Below, piece after piece: positions 38,429 to 48,030 of a DNA stretch of 64,000 nucleotides. The notes under the pieces were generated by a model that worked only from the letters and a program-made list of their open reading frames with translations, was not told where the DNA came from and made no database searches. Numbering within the stretch: the first letter of the stretch is position 1; every line of letters starts with the position of its first letter. The translations under genes were made by a program, and so were the position numbers. Source of the DNA: Noviherbaspirillum suwonense (GTDB lineage Bacteria > Pseudomonadota > Gammaproteobacteria > Burkholderiales > Burkholderiaceae_D); the NCBI RefSeq assembly GCF_900182955.1, contig NZ_FXUL01000001.1:186001-250000 (forward strand). The letters are read 5' to 3'.

Positions 38429-38508
38429 GCTGGCACCGAAATCGGGAAGCGTCCGAAACTCGCTTCGCTCAGACAGCGGACGCTTCTTTATCCGATTTCG
38501 GCACCAGC
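38429..38508. repeat. Right arm hairpin 1
   Basis: The outer stem 38429-38445 pairs with 38492-38508 except for a 2-base mismatch. The inner stem and loop are the exact reverse complement of left arm hairpin 1. Confidence 0.8.
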
Positions 38509-38536
38509 GACGTGGCGTCATCAACGGGGACCCACT

Positions 38537-38607
<71 letters not shown>

Positions 38608-38907
38608 CGTCGCTGCGCGGAGCCAACTGCAACAGCAACTGTCGCTACGCGCAACGTCAACAGCAACGACATGCTTTACCCTGAGCCAGCCTTCCGATAC
38701 GGCTGCTGCGCCACCTACTCAGGGCGAACGGGTAAATGGAAGAACGCTTGAAGCGTACCGCGACCGCAATGCAAATTGCAAAACAAAACCCTGTATGACC
38801 CCGTAGCACGAACCCTTCCCCCTGCTGTAAGCTCACACATCCGGCCCGACCCGCCGCGCACAACCCGCGCGCAAAAACAAACACAGAAAACATAACGGAG
38901 ACATAGC

Positions 38908-40608
38908 ATGAATCATCCATGGATCAAATCCTATCCCCCCGGCGTGCACTGGGACGCCCCCCTCCCCGTAAGCCCCGTCCAGCAGATACTGGAAGACGCC
39001 GCCGCACGCTGGCCCGATAACCCCGCCCTGGAATTCATGGGCAAGACCACCACGTACCGCGACCTGCTGGACCAGTGCCACCGCGCCGCGGCCGGCTTCC
39101 AGAAGCTGGGTGTCGGGCCGGGCGTCCACGTCGGCCTGTTCCTGCCCAACACCCCGCATTACGTGATCAGTTTCTTCGGCGTGATGATGGCCGGCGGCAC
39201 GGTCGTCAACTACTCGCCGCTGGACGCCGCCAGGGTGCTGGAACACAAGGTCGAGGACAGCCAGACCGACATCATGGTCACGCTCGATCTCGCGATGCTG
39301 TATCCGCAGATGCGCCGCCTGATGGGCCAGAGCCGGCTGCAGAAGCTGGTGACTGGCAGCCTGGCGGAAATGAGCGGGCATCCGGACGGCGTGCGCGCCC
39401 ACCTGCAGGGCGCGGGCATGCTGGCCGAGGTGCAGGCTGACGGCTTCCACCTGGCGTTTTCCGACCTGCTGGCCAATGACGGCCAGTACCAGCGGCATCC
39501 GCTGCCGCAGAACCTGCATGACGCGATCGCGGTGCTGCAATACACCGGCGGCACCACCGGCCTGCCCAAGGGAGCGATGCTGACCCATGCCAACCTGACG
39601 TCGGCCTGCAGCCAGATCATGGCCGTGGTCAATGGCGAGCCGCGGGTGCTGGAGGAAGGGTGCGAGAAGGTGCTGGCGGTGCTGCCGCTGTTCCATATCT
39701 ATGCGCTGACCGTCAACATGCTGTTCGGGCTGCGCCTGGGCGCCGAGATCGTGCTGCATACCCGCTTCGACGCCGACGCGGTGCTGAAGGACCTGGCGGC
39801 GAAGAAGATCACGGTCTTCCCCGGGGTGCCGACCATGTACACCGCCATCCTCAACCATCCCGATATCGCCAAGTACGACCTGAGCTCCCTGAAGTTCTGC
39901 GGCTCGGGCGGCGCGCCGCTGCCGGTCGAGGTCAACCAGCGTTTCCAGAAGGCCACCGGCTGCAGCCTGCTCGAGGGCTGGGGCATGACGGAGACATCGC
40001 CGACCGGCACGTTCACGCCGGCCGGCGCGCCGCAGCGGGCCGGGTCATGCGGCCTGCCGACCGTCGGCGTGACGATCAAATTTGTCAGCGTGGATGACCC
40101 GGGGCGCGAGGTTGCCATCGGCGAGCGCGGCGAGCTGTGCATCAGCGGCCCGAATGTGATGAAGGGCTACTGGAACAAGCCGGAAGCGACCGCCGACTCG
40201 ATGACCGCGGATGGGTTCTTCCGCACCGGCGACGTCGGCTACATGGACGCGGACGGCTATATCTACATCGTAGACCGCACCAAGGACATGATCCTGTGCA
40301 GTGGCTACAACGTGTATCCGCGCGTGGTCGAGGAGGCAATCTACGAGCATCCGTCGGTGTCCGAGGTCAGCGTGATCGGCGTGCCCGACGACTACCGCGG
40401 CCAGTCGCCCAAGGCCTTCGTCACGCTGAAGAAGGATGCCAGCGCATTCACGCTCGCGGAGCTGCAGGAATTCCTGAAAAGCCGTCTGGGCAAGCATGAA
40501 ATGGTGCAGGCCCTGGAGCTGCGCACCGAACTGCCGAAGACGCCGGTCGGCAAGCTGTCGAAGAAGGAGCTGTATGCGGAGGAAGAGCAGAAGCGCAATG
40601 CGCGCTAG
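38908..40608 (+). CDS. Long-chain fatty-acid/acyl-CoA ligase
   Basis: AMP-forming acyl-CoA synthetase of the FadD type, 566 residues. The phosphate-binding motif YTGGTTGLPKGAMLTH is at about 212-227, GWGMTET near 354-360, and the hinge region DVGYMDADGYIYIVDRTKDMI with its Asp and Arg near 445-465. The catalytic lysine is in KTPVGKLSKKEL near the C-terminus. GGAG lies 9 bases upstream of the ATG. It probably completes the preceding phosphatase/SDR/acyl-CoA dehydrogenase set as the activating enzyme, although the repeat element separates it and may give it its own transcription unit. Confidence 0.92.
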   Translation: MNHPWIKSYPPGVHWDAPLPVSPVQQILEDAAARWPDNPALEFMGKTTTYRDLLDQCHRAAAGFQKLGVGPGVHVGLFLPNTPHYVISFFGVMMAGGTVVNYSPLDAARVLEHKVEDSQTDIMVTLDLAMLYPQMRRLMGQSRLQKLVTGSLAEMSGHPDGVRAHLQGAGMLAEVQADGFHLAFSDLLANDGQYQRHPLPQNLHDAIAVLQYTGGTTGLPKGAMLTHANLTSACSQIMAVVNGEPRVLEEGCEKVLAVLPLFHIYALTVNMLFGLRLGAEIVLHTRFDADAVLKDLAAKKITVFPGVPTMYTAILNHPDIAKYDLSSLKFCGSGGAPLPVEVNQRFQKATGCSLLEGWGMTETSPTGTFTPAGAPQRAGSCGLPTVGVTIKFVSVDDPGREVAIGERGELCISGPNVMKGYWNKPEATADSMTADGFFRTGDVGYMDADGYIYIVDRTKDMILCSGYNVYPRVVEEAIYEHPSVSEVSVIGVPDDYRGQSPKAFVTLKKDASAFTLAELQEFLKSRLGKHEMVQALELRTELPKTPVGKLSKKELYAEEEQKRNAR

Positions 40609-40658
40609 GGAAGGGAACGGCCTGGAGGGGAATGAAGCGGGAGAGTAAGGGGCGGAGA

Positions 40659-40689
40659 GCCCATCGGCAAGGCGGTGCTGCCGATGGGC
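40659..40689. terminator. Hairpin between convergent genes
   Basis: GCCCATCGGCA (40659-40669) and TGCCGATGGGC (40679-40689) form a perfect 11-bp stem between the ligase gene and the convergent GlsB-like gene, followed by ATTCTT. A likely transcription end for both. Confidence 0.55.
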
Positions 40690-40720
40690 ATTCTTCCGAA
40701 GATCAAGCCATCTCCTGCGC

Positions 40721-40990
40721 TTAGCGTGGGCTGCCGCGACGGAACAGGTTGACGATAGCCAGCAGGATCACTGCGCCAAGCAGGGAGACGAGCAGCGAGC
40801 TGATGGAAAAGTCATTCTGGTTGATGGTGCCAGTGCCAAACAGGGGAGCCAGCAGCCAGCCACCCAGCAGTGCGCCGATGATGCCGACGACAACGTTCAG
40901 GAACATGCCTTGCTGTGCGTCGGTACGCATGATCATGCTTGCTACCCAGCCGAGCAGGCCGCCAACCACTATCCAGATGATAAAGTTCAT
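40721..40990 (-). CDS. GlsB/YeaQ/YmgE-family membrane protein
   Basis: A very hydrophobic 89-residue protein of the transglycosylase-associated (GlsB/YeaQ/YmgE) family. The N-terminal MNFIIWIVVGGLLGWVASMIM, the Gly-rich helix VVVGIIGALLGGWLLAPLFG and a third helix at about 64-82 are typical. The start at 40990 is chosen because GGAG lies upstream; a start at 41011 would add 7 residues. Such genes are often stress-induced, but their biochemical role is unknown and the 'transglycosylase' name is historical. Confidence 0.82.
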   Translation of the reverse strand: MNFIIWIVVGGLLGWVASMIMRTDAQQGMFLNVVVGIIGALLGGWLLAPLFGTGTINQNDFSISSLLVSLLGAVILLAIVNLFRRGSPR

Positions 40991-41245
40991 GTTGATCTCC
41001 AAAAAGTACATCTAAAAAAACGCCTCCGGCCAGCAGCAGCCTTCGACGACTTAAAAAATCCGGGTGGGCCGGCATTGATACCTCTTCCCGCTTCCCCGCA
41101 TTCGACCTTGGTCATGAACAATATAGCAATCATCGGGCCAGGGATCGATGCCTATAGAAATCAATGATTTACGTAAATCTTCTTATTATTTTGTAAATGT
41201 TTCAGGCTGGCTTGAAAACAATACACTGCAAGGCGTGAAAACTTT

Positions 41246-42379
<1,134 letters not shown>

Positions 42380-42404
42380 GGGATTCTCCCGTCGTAATCG
42401 GTTT

Positions 42405-42446
42405 TGCAAATTTTGCGTACCTCATCTTCTCTGAAATGCAAATTTT
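42405..42446 (+). promoter_or_regulatory. Paired upstream activator repeats
   Basis: TGCAAATTTT occurs at 42405-42414 and again at 42437-42446, 32 bases apart (about three helical turns), 99-140 bases upstream of the -24 element. The arrangement fits a bacterial enhancer bound by the divergent activator. Confidence 0.5.
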
Positions 42447-42544
42447 TCAATACCCGTGTTTCTCCGATTCTTGTGTAGGAGCTTGCCGACAGTTTTTGAA
42501 GCCATGGCTGGAATGTGTCTGTACTTTCTTATCGCACGGCTGGC

Positions 42545-42558
42545 GGCAGCGGTTTTGC
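42545..42558 (+). promoter_or_regulatory. Sigma-54 (-24/-12) promoter candidate
   Basis: GGCAGCGGTTTTGC has GG and GC separated by exactly 10 bases, with GGCA at -24 and TTGC at -12 matching the core consensus. It points towards the UxaA-type gene at 42769, leaving a leader of about 200 nt. Confidence 0.55.
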
Positions 42559-42768
42559 GCAATCTTAATGGTGGTCCCTGGTCCGGCGCGGCGATGGCCG
42601 CCGGCAGGCCTTGCGTGCTTGCGCGCACCGATGCGCCCAGCGAACTTTTTACGCAAGCAACAGGAAAGATAATTTCCTTTTTGCGCGCATGGCCGAATAA
42701 TGGAGCGTTCCAACGCCTGCGCCGCTTGCCGTTACGGCGCCCCATCAAATCCTGCACAAAAATCAAAA

Positions 42769-44316
42769 ATGATAGAGACATCGCACAAGCGTTTCCTCGG
42801 CCCGGTCATCCGCCTGCATCCGTCCGACAACATCGTGGTCGCGCGCACCGACGTGGGCATGGGCGTCCACGTTCCCCAGGAAGGGTTCACCAGCCGCAGC
42901 CAGGTGCCGGCCGGGTACAAGATCGCGTCGCGGCTGATCAAAAAGGATGAGCCGATTTACAAGTACAACATCGTGGTCGGCTTTGCCACGCTCGACATAC
43001 CGGCCGGCACGCTGGTGCATGGCCACAACACCGCATTCCGCGAATTCCAGCGGGACTATGCGCACGGGTCGGAATTCAGCCCGGTCGAGATGGTGCCGGA
43101 ACGGGAGCGCGCCCATTTCCAGGGCATCGTCCGGCCGGACGGACGGGTGGCGACACGCAACTACATCGGCATCCTGTCGACCGTGAACTGCTCCGCGACC
43201 GCGGTGCGCAGGATCGCCGACTGGTTCACCGGGGAACGGCTGGCGGCATACCCGAACGTCGATGGCGTGGTCGCGTTCAGCCACGCGCTCGGCTGCGGGA
43301 TGGAAATGAGCGGCGAACCGATGGCGCTGCTGCGGCGGACCATGGCAGGCTACGCGCGCCATCCCAACCTTGCCGCGGTCCTGATCGTCGGCCTGGGCTG
43401 CGAACGCAACCAGCTCGACGGGCTGCTGGCGGACCAGCAGCTCCAGCCCGGCAGCCTGCTGCGCACGATGACGATGCAGGAGACCGGCGGCACGCGCAAG
43501 TCCATCGAGGCCGGGATAAACGCGGTGCGCGAGCTGCTGCCGGCTGCCAACGCGGTAGTGCGCCAGCCGGTGCCGGCCAGCCATCTCTGCGTCGGCCTCC
43601 AGTGCGGCGGCTCGGACGGCTTCTCGTCGATCACCGCGAACCCGGCGCTCGGCGCCGCGGTCGACCTGCTGGTGCGGCATGGCGGCACCGCGATACTTTC
43701 CGAGACCCCGGAGATCTATGGCGTCGAGCACACGCTGACCAGGCGGGCGACCAGCCGCGAGGTCGGCGAAAAGCTGGTCGACCGGATCCGCTGGTGGAAG
43801 GACGTCTATTCGGTCGGCCGCGACGTCCAGATCAACGGCCAGGTCAGCCCCGGCAACCAGGTCGGGGGACTGGCCAACATCTTCGAGAAATCGCTGGGGT
43901 CGTCGATGAAGGGCGGCACCGGGCCGCTGATGGACGTCTACCGCTATGCCGAGCCGGTGACGGCGAAGGGACTGGTCTTCATGGACACGCCGGGCTACGA
44001 CCCGGTGTCGGCCACCGGGCAGATCGCCGGCGGCGCCAACCTGATCGCGTTCACGACCGGGCGCGGGTCCATGTTCGGCGCCAAGCCGGTGCCCTCGATC
44101 AAGCTTGCCACCAATACGCCGATGTTCACGCGGCTGGAGGAAGACATGGACCTGAACTGCGGCGAGATACTCGACGGCACGGTCTCGATCGAGGAGATGG
44201 GAAAACGCATCTTCGACTGCCTGCTGCGCACCGCGTCCGGCGAGGCCAGCAAGAGCGAGCTGCTCGGGCTGGGGGACAATGAATTCGTGCCCTGGCAGAT
44301 CGGCGTGATGAGCTGA
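42769..44316 (+). CDS. UxaA-family sugar-acid dehydratase (altronate/galactarate type)
   Basis: Iron-dependent hydro-lyase of the altronate/galactarate dehydratase family, 515 residues. The N-terminal SAF domain (about 10-90, HPSDNIVVARTDVGMGV then PAGTLVHGHN) is fused to the large catalytic part: ATRNYIGILSTVNCSATAV near 130, FSHALGCGM near 168, LQCGGSDGFSSITANPALG near 275, and GGANLIAFTTGRGS near 425. Cysteines in the GCGM and QCGGSD motifs are expected iron ligands. The substrate is probably a hexonate or hexarate. ATG 42769 starts the SAF domain cleanly; an in-frame ATG at 42700 is less likely. It is divergent from the sigma-54 activator and convergent with a TRAP transporter that may import its substrate. 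Confidence 0.88.
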   Translation: MIETSHKRFLGPVIRLHPSDNIVVARTDVGMGVHVPQEGFTSRSQVPAGYKIASRLIKKDEPIYKYNIVVGFATLDIPAGTLVHGHNTAFREFQRDYAHGSEFSPVEMVPERERAHFQGIVRPDGRVATRNYIGILSTVNCSATAVRRIADWFTGERLAAYPNVDGVVAFSHALGCGMEMSGEPMALLRRTMAGYARHPNLAAVLIVGLGCERNQLDGLLADQQLQPGSLLRTMTMQETGGTRKSIEAGINAVRELLPAANAVVRQPVPASHLCVGLQCGGSDGFSSITANPALGAAVDLLVRHGGTAILSETPEIYGVEHTLTRRATSREVGEKLVDRIRWWKDVYSVGRDVQINGQVSPGNQVGGLANIFEKSLGSSMKGGTGPLMDVYRYAEPVTAKGLVFMDTPGYDPVSATGQIAGGANLIAFTTGRGSMFGAKPVPSIKLATNTPMFTRLEEDMDLNCGEILDGTVSIEEMGKRIFDCLLRTASGEASKSELLGLGDNEFVPWQIGVMS

Positions 44317-44388
44317 AGCGATGAGGCACTGGGAAGCGGGGCAGGGCAGGCGGAACGCCCCGCGTCCCGCCTGCCCCTCAGCCGTGCA

Positions 44389-46431
44389 TCAGGCCAGCAC
44401 GCGGCGCATGCGCAGCTGCTGCATCGCCACCGTGGCGACCAGCAGGCCGAAACCCAGCAGGTCCGACAGCGTGCCCGGATACACCAGCGCAAAGCCGGAG
44501 ACCAGCAGCATCGTGCGTTCGACCGCGGTCGTGCGCAGGAACATCCAGCCCTGGAAGCCCGCGGCCAGCGCGGTGATACCGGCGGCGGCGGTCAGGGTGA
44601 CCTGGGCGATCGACCACCAGTTGGCGGCGGCCAGCGCCTTGGTCGAGCCCATCAGCAGCAGTCCCTGGCCGCTCGGGTCGAGTACGAACATGAAGGGCAG
44701 CAGGAAGGCCGGCACCGTGTATTTCCAGCACTGCATCGTGGTCTTGTACGGGTCGCCGCCGGTGATGGCCGACGCGGCGAACGGCGACAGCGCGGTCGGC
44801 GGCGAGACTTCCGACAGCACCGCGTAATAGAAGATGAACATGTGGGCGGCGAAGTCCGGCACGCCCAGCTTGATCAGCGCCGGCGCGGTGATCACGGCGC
44901 AGATGATGTAGGACGCCGTCACCGGCACGGCCAGTCCGACGATCCAGACCACCAGCGCGGTGTAGACGGCGGTGAGCAGCAGCGAGCCGCCCGCGTAGTC
45001 GATCACGATCGAGCTGAACTTCAGGCCCAGGCCGGTCAGCGTGACGACGCCGACGATGATGCCGGCGCCGGCGCAGGTCGCGGCGACGTTGAGCACGCCG
45101 ACCGAGCCGGCTTCCAGCGCCTTCACAAGCTTGGAATTGACGATCTGGCCCAGCACCGACCCGCGCCCGCGGAACAGGCTGTAAGGCAGCAGCGAGCATT
45201 CGGGGTCGAGGAAGCTGACCAGGAAGGTCACGATGGTCGCCCAGAAGACCGACAGCACCGGCGAGTAGCCCATCATCATGAAGACCACGATCGAGATCAG
45301 CGACACGAAGTGGAACCAGTAGCGCCGGGTCAGGTTCCACACCGAGTCCACCTTCTCGAAGACCGTGTTGCCCATGCCGTACTTGCGGGCGTCGATCTCG
45401 ACCATCAGGAACAGCGCCAGGTAGAACAGGATGGTCGGTATGGCGGCCATCAGCAGCACGTCGAGATAGGAAATCTTCAGGAATTCGGCAATCAGGAAGG
45501 CGGCCGCGCCCAGCACCGGCGGCGAGATGATGGCGCCCAGCCCGCCGGCCGCCAGCAGGCCGCCGGCGGCGTTGCGTTCGTAGCCCACCTTGGCCAGCAT
45601 CGGCCAGGCCACCGAGCCCAGCGTCACCGTGGTCGCGACGCCGGAGCCGGACGGGCCGCCGAGAAGGAAGGACGCCAGCACGACGGTGCGGCCGGCGCCG
45701 GTCGGCTTGCCGCCCATCGCGGAGAAGGAGAAGTCGATATAGAACTTGCCGGCGTTCGAGTACTGCAGGAAGGCGCCGAAAATGGTGAACAGGATGATCA
45801 GCGACGACGACACGTCGACCGCCACGCCGAAGATGCCTTCGAGCGTCATGTACATCTGGCCGACCAGGCGCCCGAGCGCGTAGCCCTTGTGCGTCCATGG
45901 CTGCGGCAGGTAGGCGCCGAACAGCGCGTACAGGATGAAGCAGACGGTCACGACCGGCATGATCCAGCCGGCGGTGCGGCGCATCGCTTCCAGCACCAGC
46001 AGCATCAGCAGCGCGCCGCAGACGATGTCCAGCGGGTCGGGCATCGTGTTGCGGTCGCTGAAATCGTCGCCGCCCATCAGCGCATAGACGATGACCGCGA
46101 TCGACAGCAGCGCGGCCAGCCAGTCCCACCACATGATGCGGTGGCGGAAGCGCCGCGATACCGGAAATATCAGGAAGGACAGGAACAGCACGAAGCCGAC
46201 ATGCACCGGCCGCAGGGTCTGCGTCGGCACGATCGCATAGGCGGCGTAGAGGTGGAACAGGGACATGATCACGGCGACCAGGGTCAGGAAGCCGGCGATC
46301 CGTCCCGTCATCCGGTTCGCCGCGCCTTCTTCCTCCTCGATATACGCTTCGGCCTTCTTCAACGCCTCTTCGCTGACGGCAGCGGGTATCGCTGCGGCGG
46401 GCGGTGTGCTCGATTCACTCATGTGCGCCAT
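44389..46431 (-). CDS. TRAP transporter fused permease (DctQ-DctM type)
   Basis: Sodium-driven secondary transporter, 680 residues. The small-subunit part (about 40-160, four helices, including RIMWWDWLAALL) is fused to the large DctM part (about 170-670). The latter has the repeated-helix pattern and a FLLGGPSGSGVATTVTLGSVAWPML segment typical of the TAXI-associated type. The N-terminus is hydrophilic and Glu/Ala-rich. It lies downstream of the TAXI binding-protein gene on the same strand with 89 bases between, and a strong hairpin in that gap may lower permease relative to binding protein. Starts at 46431 or 46422 are both possible. Confidence 0.9.
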   Translation of the reverse strand: MAHMSESSTPPAAAIPAAVSEEALKKAEAYIEEEEGAANRMTGRIAGFLTLVAVIMSLFHLYAAYAIVPTQTLRPVHVGFVLFLSFLIFPVSRRFRHRIMWWDWLAALLSIAVIVYALMGGDDFSDRNTMPDPLDIVCGALLMLLVLEAMRRTAGWIMPVVTVCFILYALFGAYLPQPWTHKGYALGRLVGQMYMTLEGIFGVAVDVSSSLIILFTIFGAFLQYSNAGKFYIDFSFSAMGGKPTGAGRTVVLASFLLGGPSGSGVATTVTLGSVAWPMLAKVGYERNAAGGLLAAGGLGAIISPPVLGAAAFLIAEFLKISYLDVLLMAAIPTILFYLALFLMVEIDARKYGMGNTVFEKVDSVWNLTRRYWFHFVSLISIVVFMMMGYSPVLSVFWATIVTFLVSFLDPECSLLPYSLFRGRGSVLGQIVNSKLVKALEAGSVGVLNVAATCAGAGIIVGVVTLTGLGLKFSSIVIDYAGGSLLLTAVYTALVVWIVGLAVPVTASYIICAVITAPALIKLGVPDFAAHMFIFYYAVLSEVSPPTALSPFAASAITGGDPYKTTMQCWKYTVPAFLLPFMFVLDPSGQGLLLMGSTKALAAANWWSIAQVTLTAAAGITALAAGFQGWMFLRTTAVERTMLLVSGFALVYPGTLSDLLGFGLLVATVAMQQLRMRRVLA

Positions 46432-46466
46432 TCATTCCGGTTTCGTGGGTTCGTGACCAAACGGGG

Positions 46467-46503
46467 GCGCCGGCGGGACGATGCATGATCCTCCTGCCGG
46501 CGC
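46467..46503 (-). promoter_or_regulatory. Hairpin between binding-protein and permease genes
   Basis: GCGCCGGCGGG (46467-46477) pairs with CCTGCCGGCGC (46493-46503) with one G-T mismatch. There is no T-run on the transcribed strand. Such intercistronic stems commonly protect the upstream mRNA end, making binding protein exceed permease. Confidence 0.45.
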
Positions 46504-46520
46504 ATTGCGAACGCCTGCGC

Positions 46521-47486
46521 TCAGTCGAGCTTGACGCCTTTTTCAGCGTAGTACTTCGCCGCGCCCGGGTGGAACGGGACCGGCGTCGCCGCCGTCTTCT
46601 GGTTTTCGAGCTTGAAGTTTTCCGCTTCCTTGTGCACGGCAATCAGTTCGTCGCGCTTCTCGAAGATCGTCTTCGCGATGTTGTAGGCGGTCTTGTCGTC
46701 CATGTTTTCATTGGCGACCAGGATGTTCATCACGGTCGCCTGCTTGTTGTCGGCGGCCATGCCGCTGTACATGGTTTTCGGGATGGTGTCGGCCAGGTAG
46801 ATGTTGCCGTATTTCTTGTTCATGACCGGCACCACTTCCGCATGGTCGATCATCTTGATCTTGGTGCCTGGCGTGTTGGCCAGGTCGGTCACGGCCGCGG
46901 TGGGCAGGCCGCCGACCCAGAAGAAGGCGTCGATCTTGTTGTCCTTGATCGCATTGACCGACTCGGCCACCGACAGCCGCTCGCGCTTGACATCCTTGTC
47001 CTTGTCCAGCCCGGCCGCTTCAAGGATGCGGAATGCCATCACCTCGGTGGCGCTGCCGGGCGAGCCGGTGGATACGTGCTTGCCCTTCAGGTCGGACAGC
47101 TTGGTGACGTTGCGTCCCTCCACGGTCACCAGGTGCATCCGGTTCGGATAAAGCACTGCGATGGTGCGGACCGGGACTTTCTTGGACTTGAACTTGTCCT
47201 CGCCCTTGTACGCATCCTGCGCGGCGTCGGACATCGTGAAGCCGATGTAAGGCTGGCCGGAACCGACCAGCTTGAGGTTGTCGACCGAGCCGCCGGTCAC
47301 TTCGGCCGTCGCCTGCATGCCCGGCACATGCTTGGACAGCACGGCGGCCATGCCGCCGCCCATCGGGTAATACACGCCCCCGGTGCCGCCGGTGGCGATC
47401 GACAGGTTCTGGGCCGATGCGGCGGTCGCCAGGCCCAGGGTCAGGGCAAGTCCGGCCAGCCCGATGCGCACGATACGTTTAAACAT
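46521..47486 (-). CDS. TAXI-family TRAP solute-binding protein
   Basis: Periplasmic substrate receptor of 321 residues with a signal peptide cut after ASA (about residue 25). The mature start QNLSIATGGTGGVYYPMGGGMA is the TAXI hallmark, followed by VTGGSVDNLKLVGSG and HVSTGSPGSATEVMAFRILEAAGL. The C-terminal VPFHPGAAKYYAEKG is also typical. AAGGAG is well placed before the ATG. It is paired with the fused permease. TAXI ligands include glutamate and dicarboxylates; the one here is unknown, but the adjacent sugar-acid dehydratase suggests a hydroxy acid. Confidence 0.93.
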   Translation of the reverse strand: MFKRIVRIGLAGLALTLGLATAASAQNLSIATGGTGGVYYPMGGGMAAVLSKHVPGMQATAEVTGGSVDNLKLVGSGQPYIGFTMSDAAQDAYKGEDKFKSKKVPVRTIAVLYPNRMHLVTVEGRNVTKLSDLKGKHVSTGSPGSATEVMAFRILEAAGLDKDKDVKRERLSVAESVNAIKDNKIDAFFWVGGLPTAAVTDLANTPGTKIKMIDHAEVVPVMNKKYGNIYLADTIPKTMYSGMAADNKQATVMNILVANENMDDKTAYNIAKTIFEKRDELIAVHKEAENFKLENQKTAATPVPFHPGAAKYYAEKGVKLD

Positions 47487-48030
47487 GGTGTTCTCCTTGA
47501 TGGATGAAATGCCGAATGGTCTGACTGGCGGTGCTGCGGCTCTGCGCTAGCGGATGAAGAATGCAGCGGCCGCACCCGGAGCTTGATGCCCGGGGCTGGG
47601 GTCGAAATCGAAGGGAAGGGCGGGTATGGGTGAGGCCCGGGCTGCCAGGCCGTGCTGCCGCGCACGGCGCTGCACCGCAGCCGGTCCGGCTGGTGCGTGG
47701 GTACGTCTGTACATGCTTGTCTCCATCGGCCTTCGGCGTTTGCTTGCCGGGTCAGGCTCTATAATTATTTATATGAACCGCGTGCGCTCGCGGCCTGCCT
47801 GAGGCCGGCACCGTAGTTCTTATACACAAGATGTCTCATCAACATGGCGCTTGTCAAGAAATTCATGCGGCCGCCGCGCCGCCGCATCGCCGTCGTTTGC
47901 GCGCGTCGAACCCTGGCGCCGGCCCGGCCCAGGCTTGCGCAGGCGAAAGCGGCGACGCCGCCGCCGGATTGATGGCGGATGTCTTTACAGTAAAATCGGG
48001 GCCACTTTCATTCAACCCGAAGAAACCGCC
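47487..48030. other. 544-bp intergenic region between TAXI and Bug binding proteins
   Basis: The divergent promoters of two binding-protein genes must lie here. AT-rich sequence ATAATTATTTATAT (47761-47774) is the best promoter-like stretch. GGCCT...AGGCC forms a small stem near 47792-47806. TCTTATACACAAG (47818-47830) resembles the outer end of IS50 over 13 bases, but no second end is seen. No convincing small gene is present. Confidence 0.45.

Larger units (their letters stand above)
42380..42768. other. 389-bp regulatory region between the sigma-54 activator and UxaA-type genes
   Basis: No gene is visible. It is AT-rich near the activator start. It contains two TGCAAATTTT repeats (42405, 42437), a -24/-12 promoter candidate (42545-42558) and a weak AGGAAA/TTTCCT inverted repeat (42662-42678) in the long leader of the UxaA-type gene. 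Confidence 0.55.

Noticed and set aside
42662..42678. AGGAAA/TTTCCT inverted repeat with T-run as a terminator
   Set aside because: It lies inside the predicted leader of the UxaA-type gene, with a weak 6-bp A/T-rich stem; more likely chance or a minor leader structure.
47818..47830. TCTTATACACAAG, similar to the outer end of IS50
   Set aside because: A 13-base match with no second end, target duplication or transposase; chance or a decayed end cannot be told apart.
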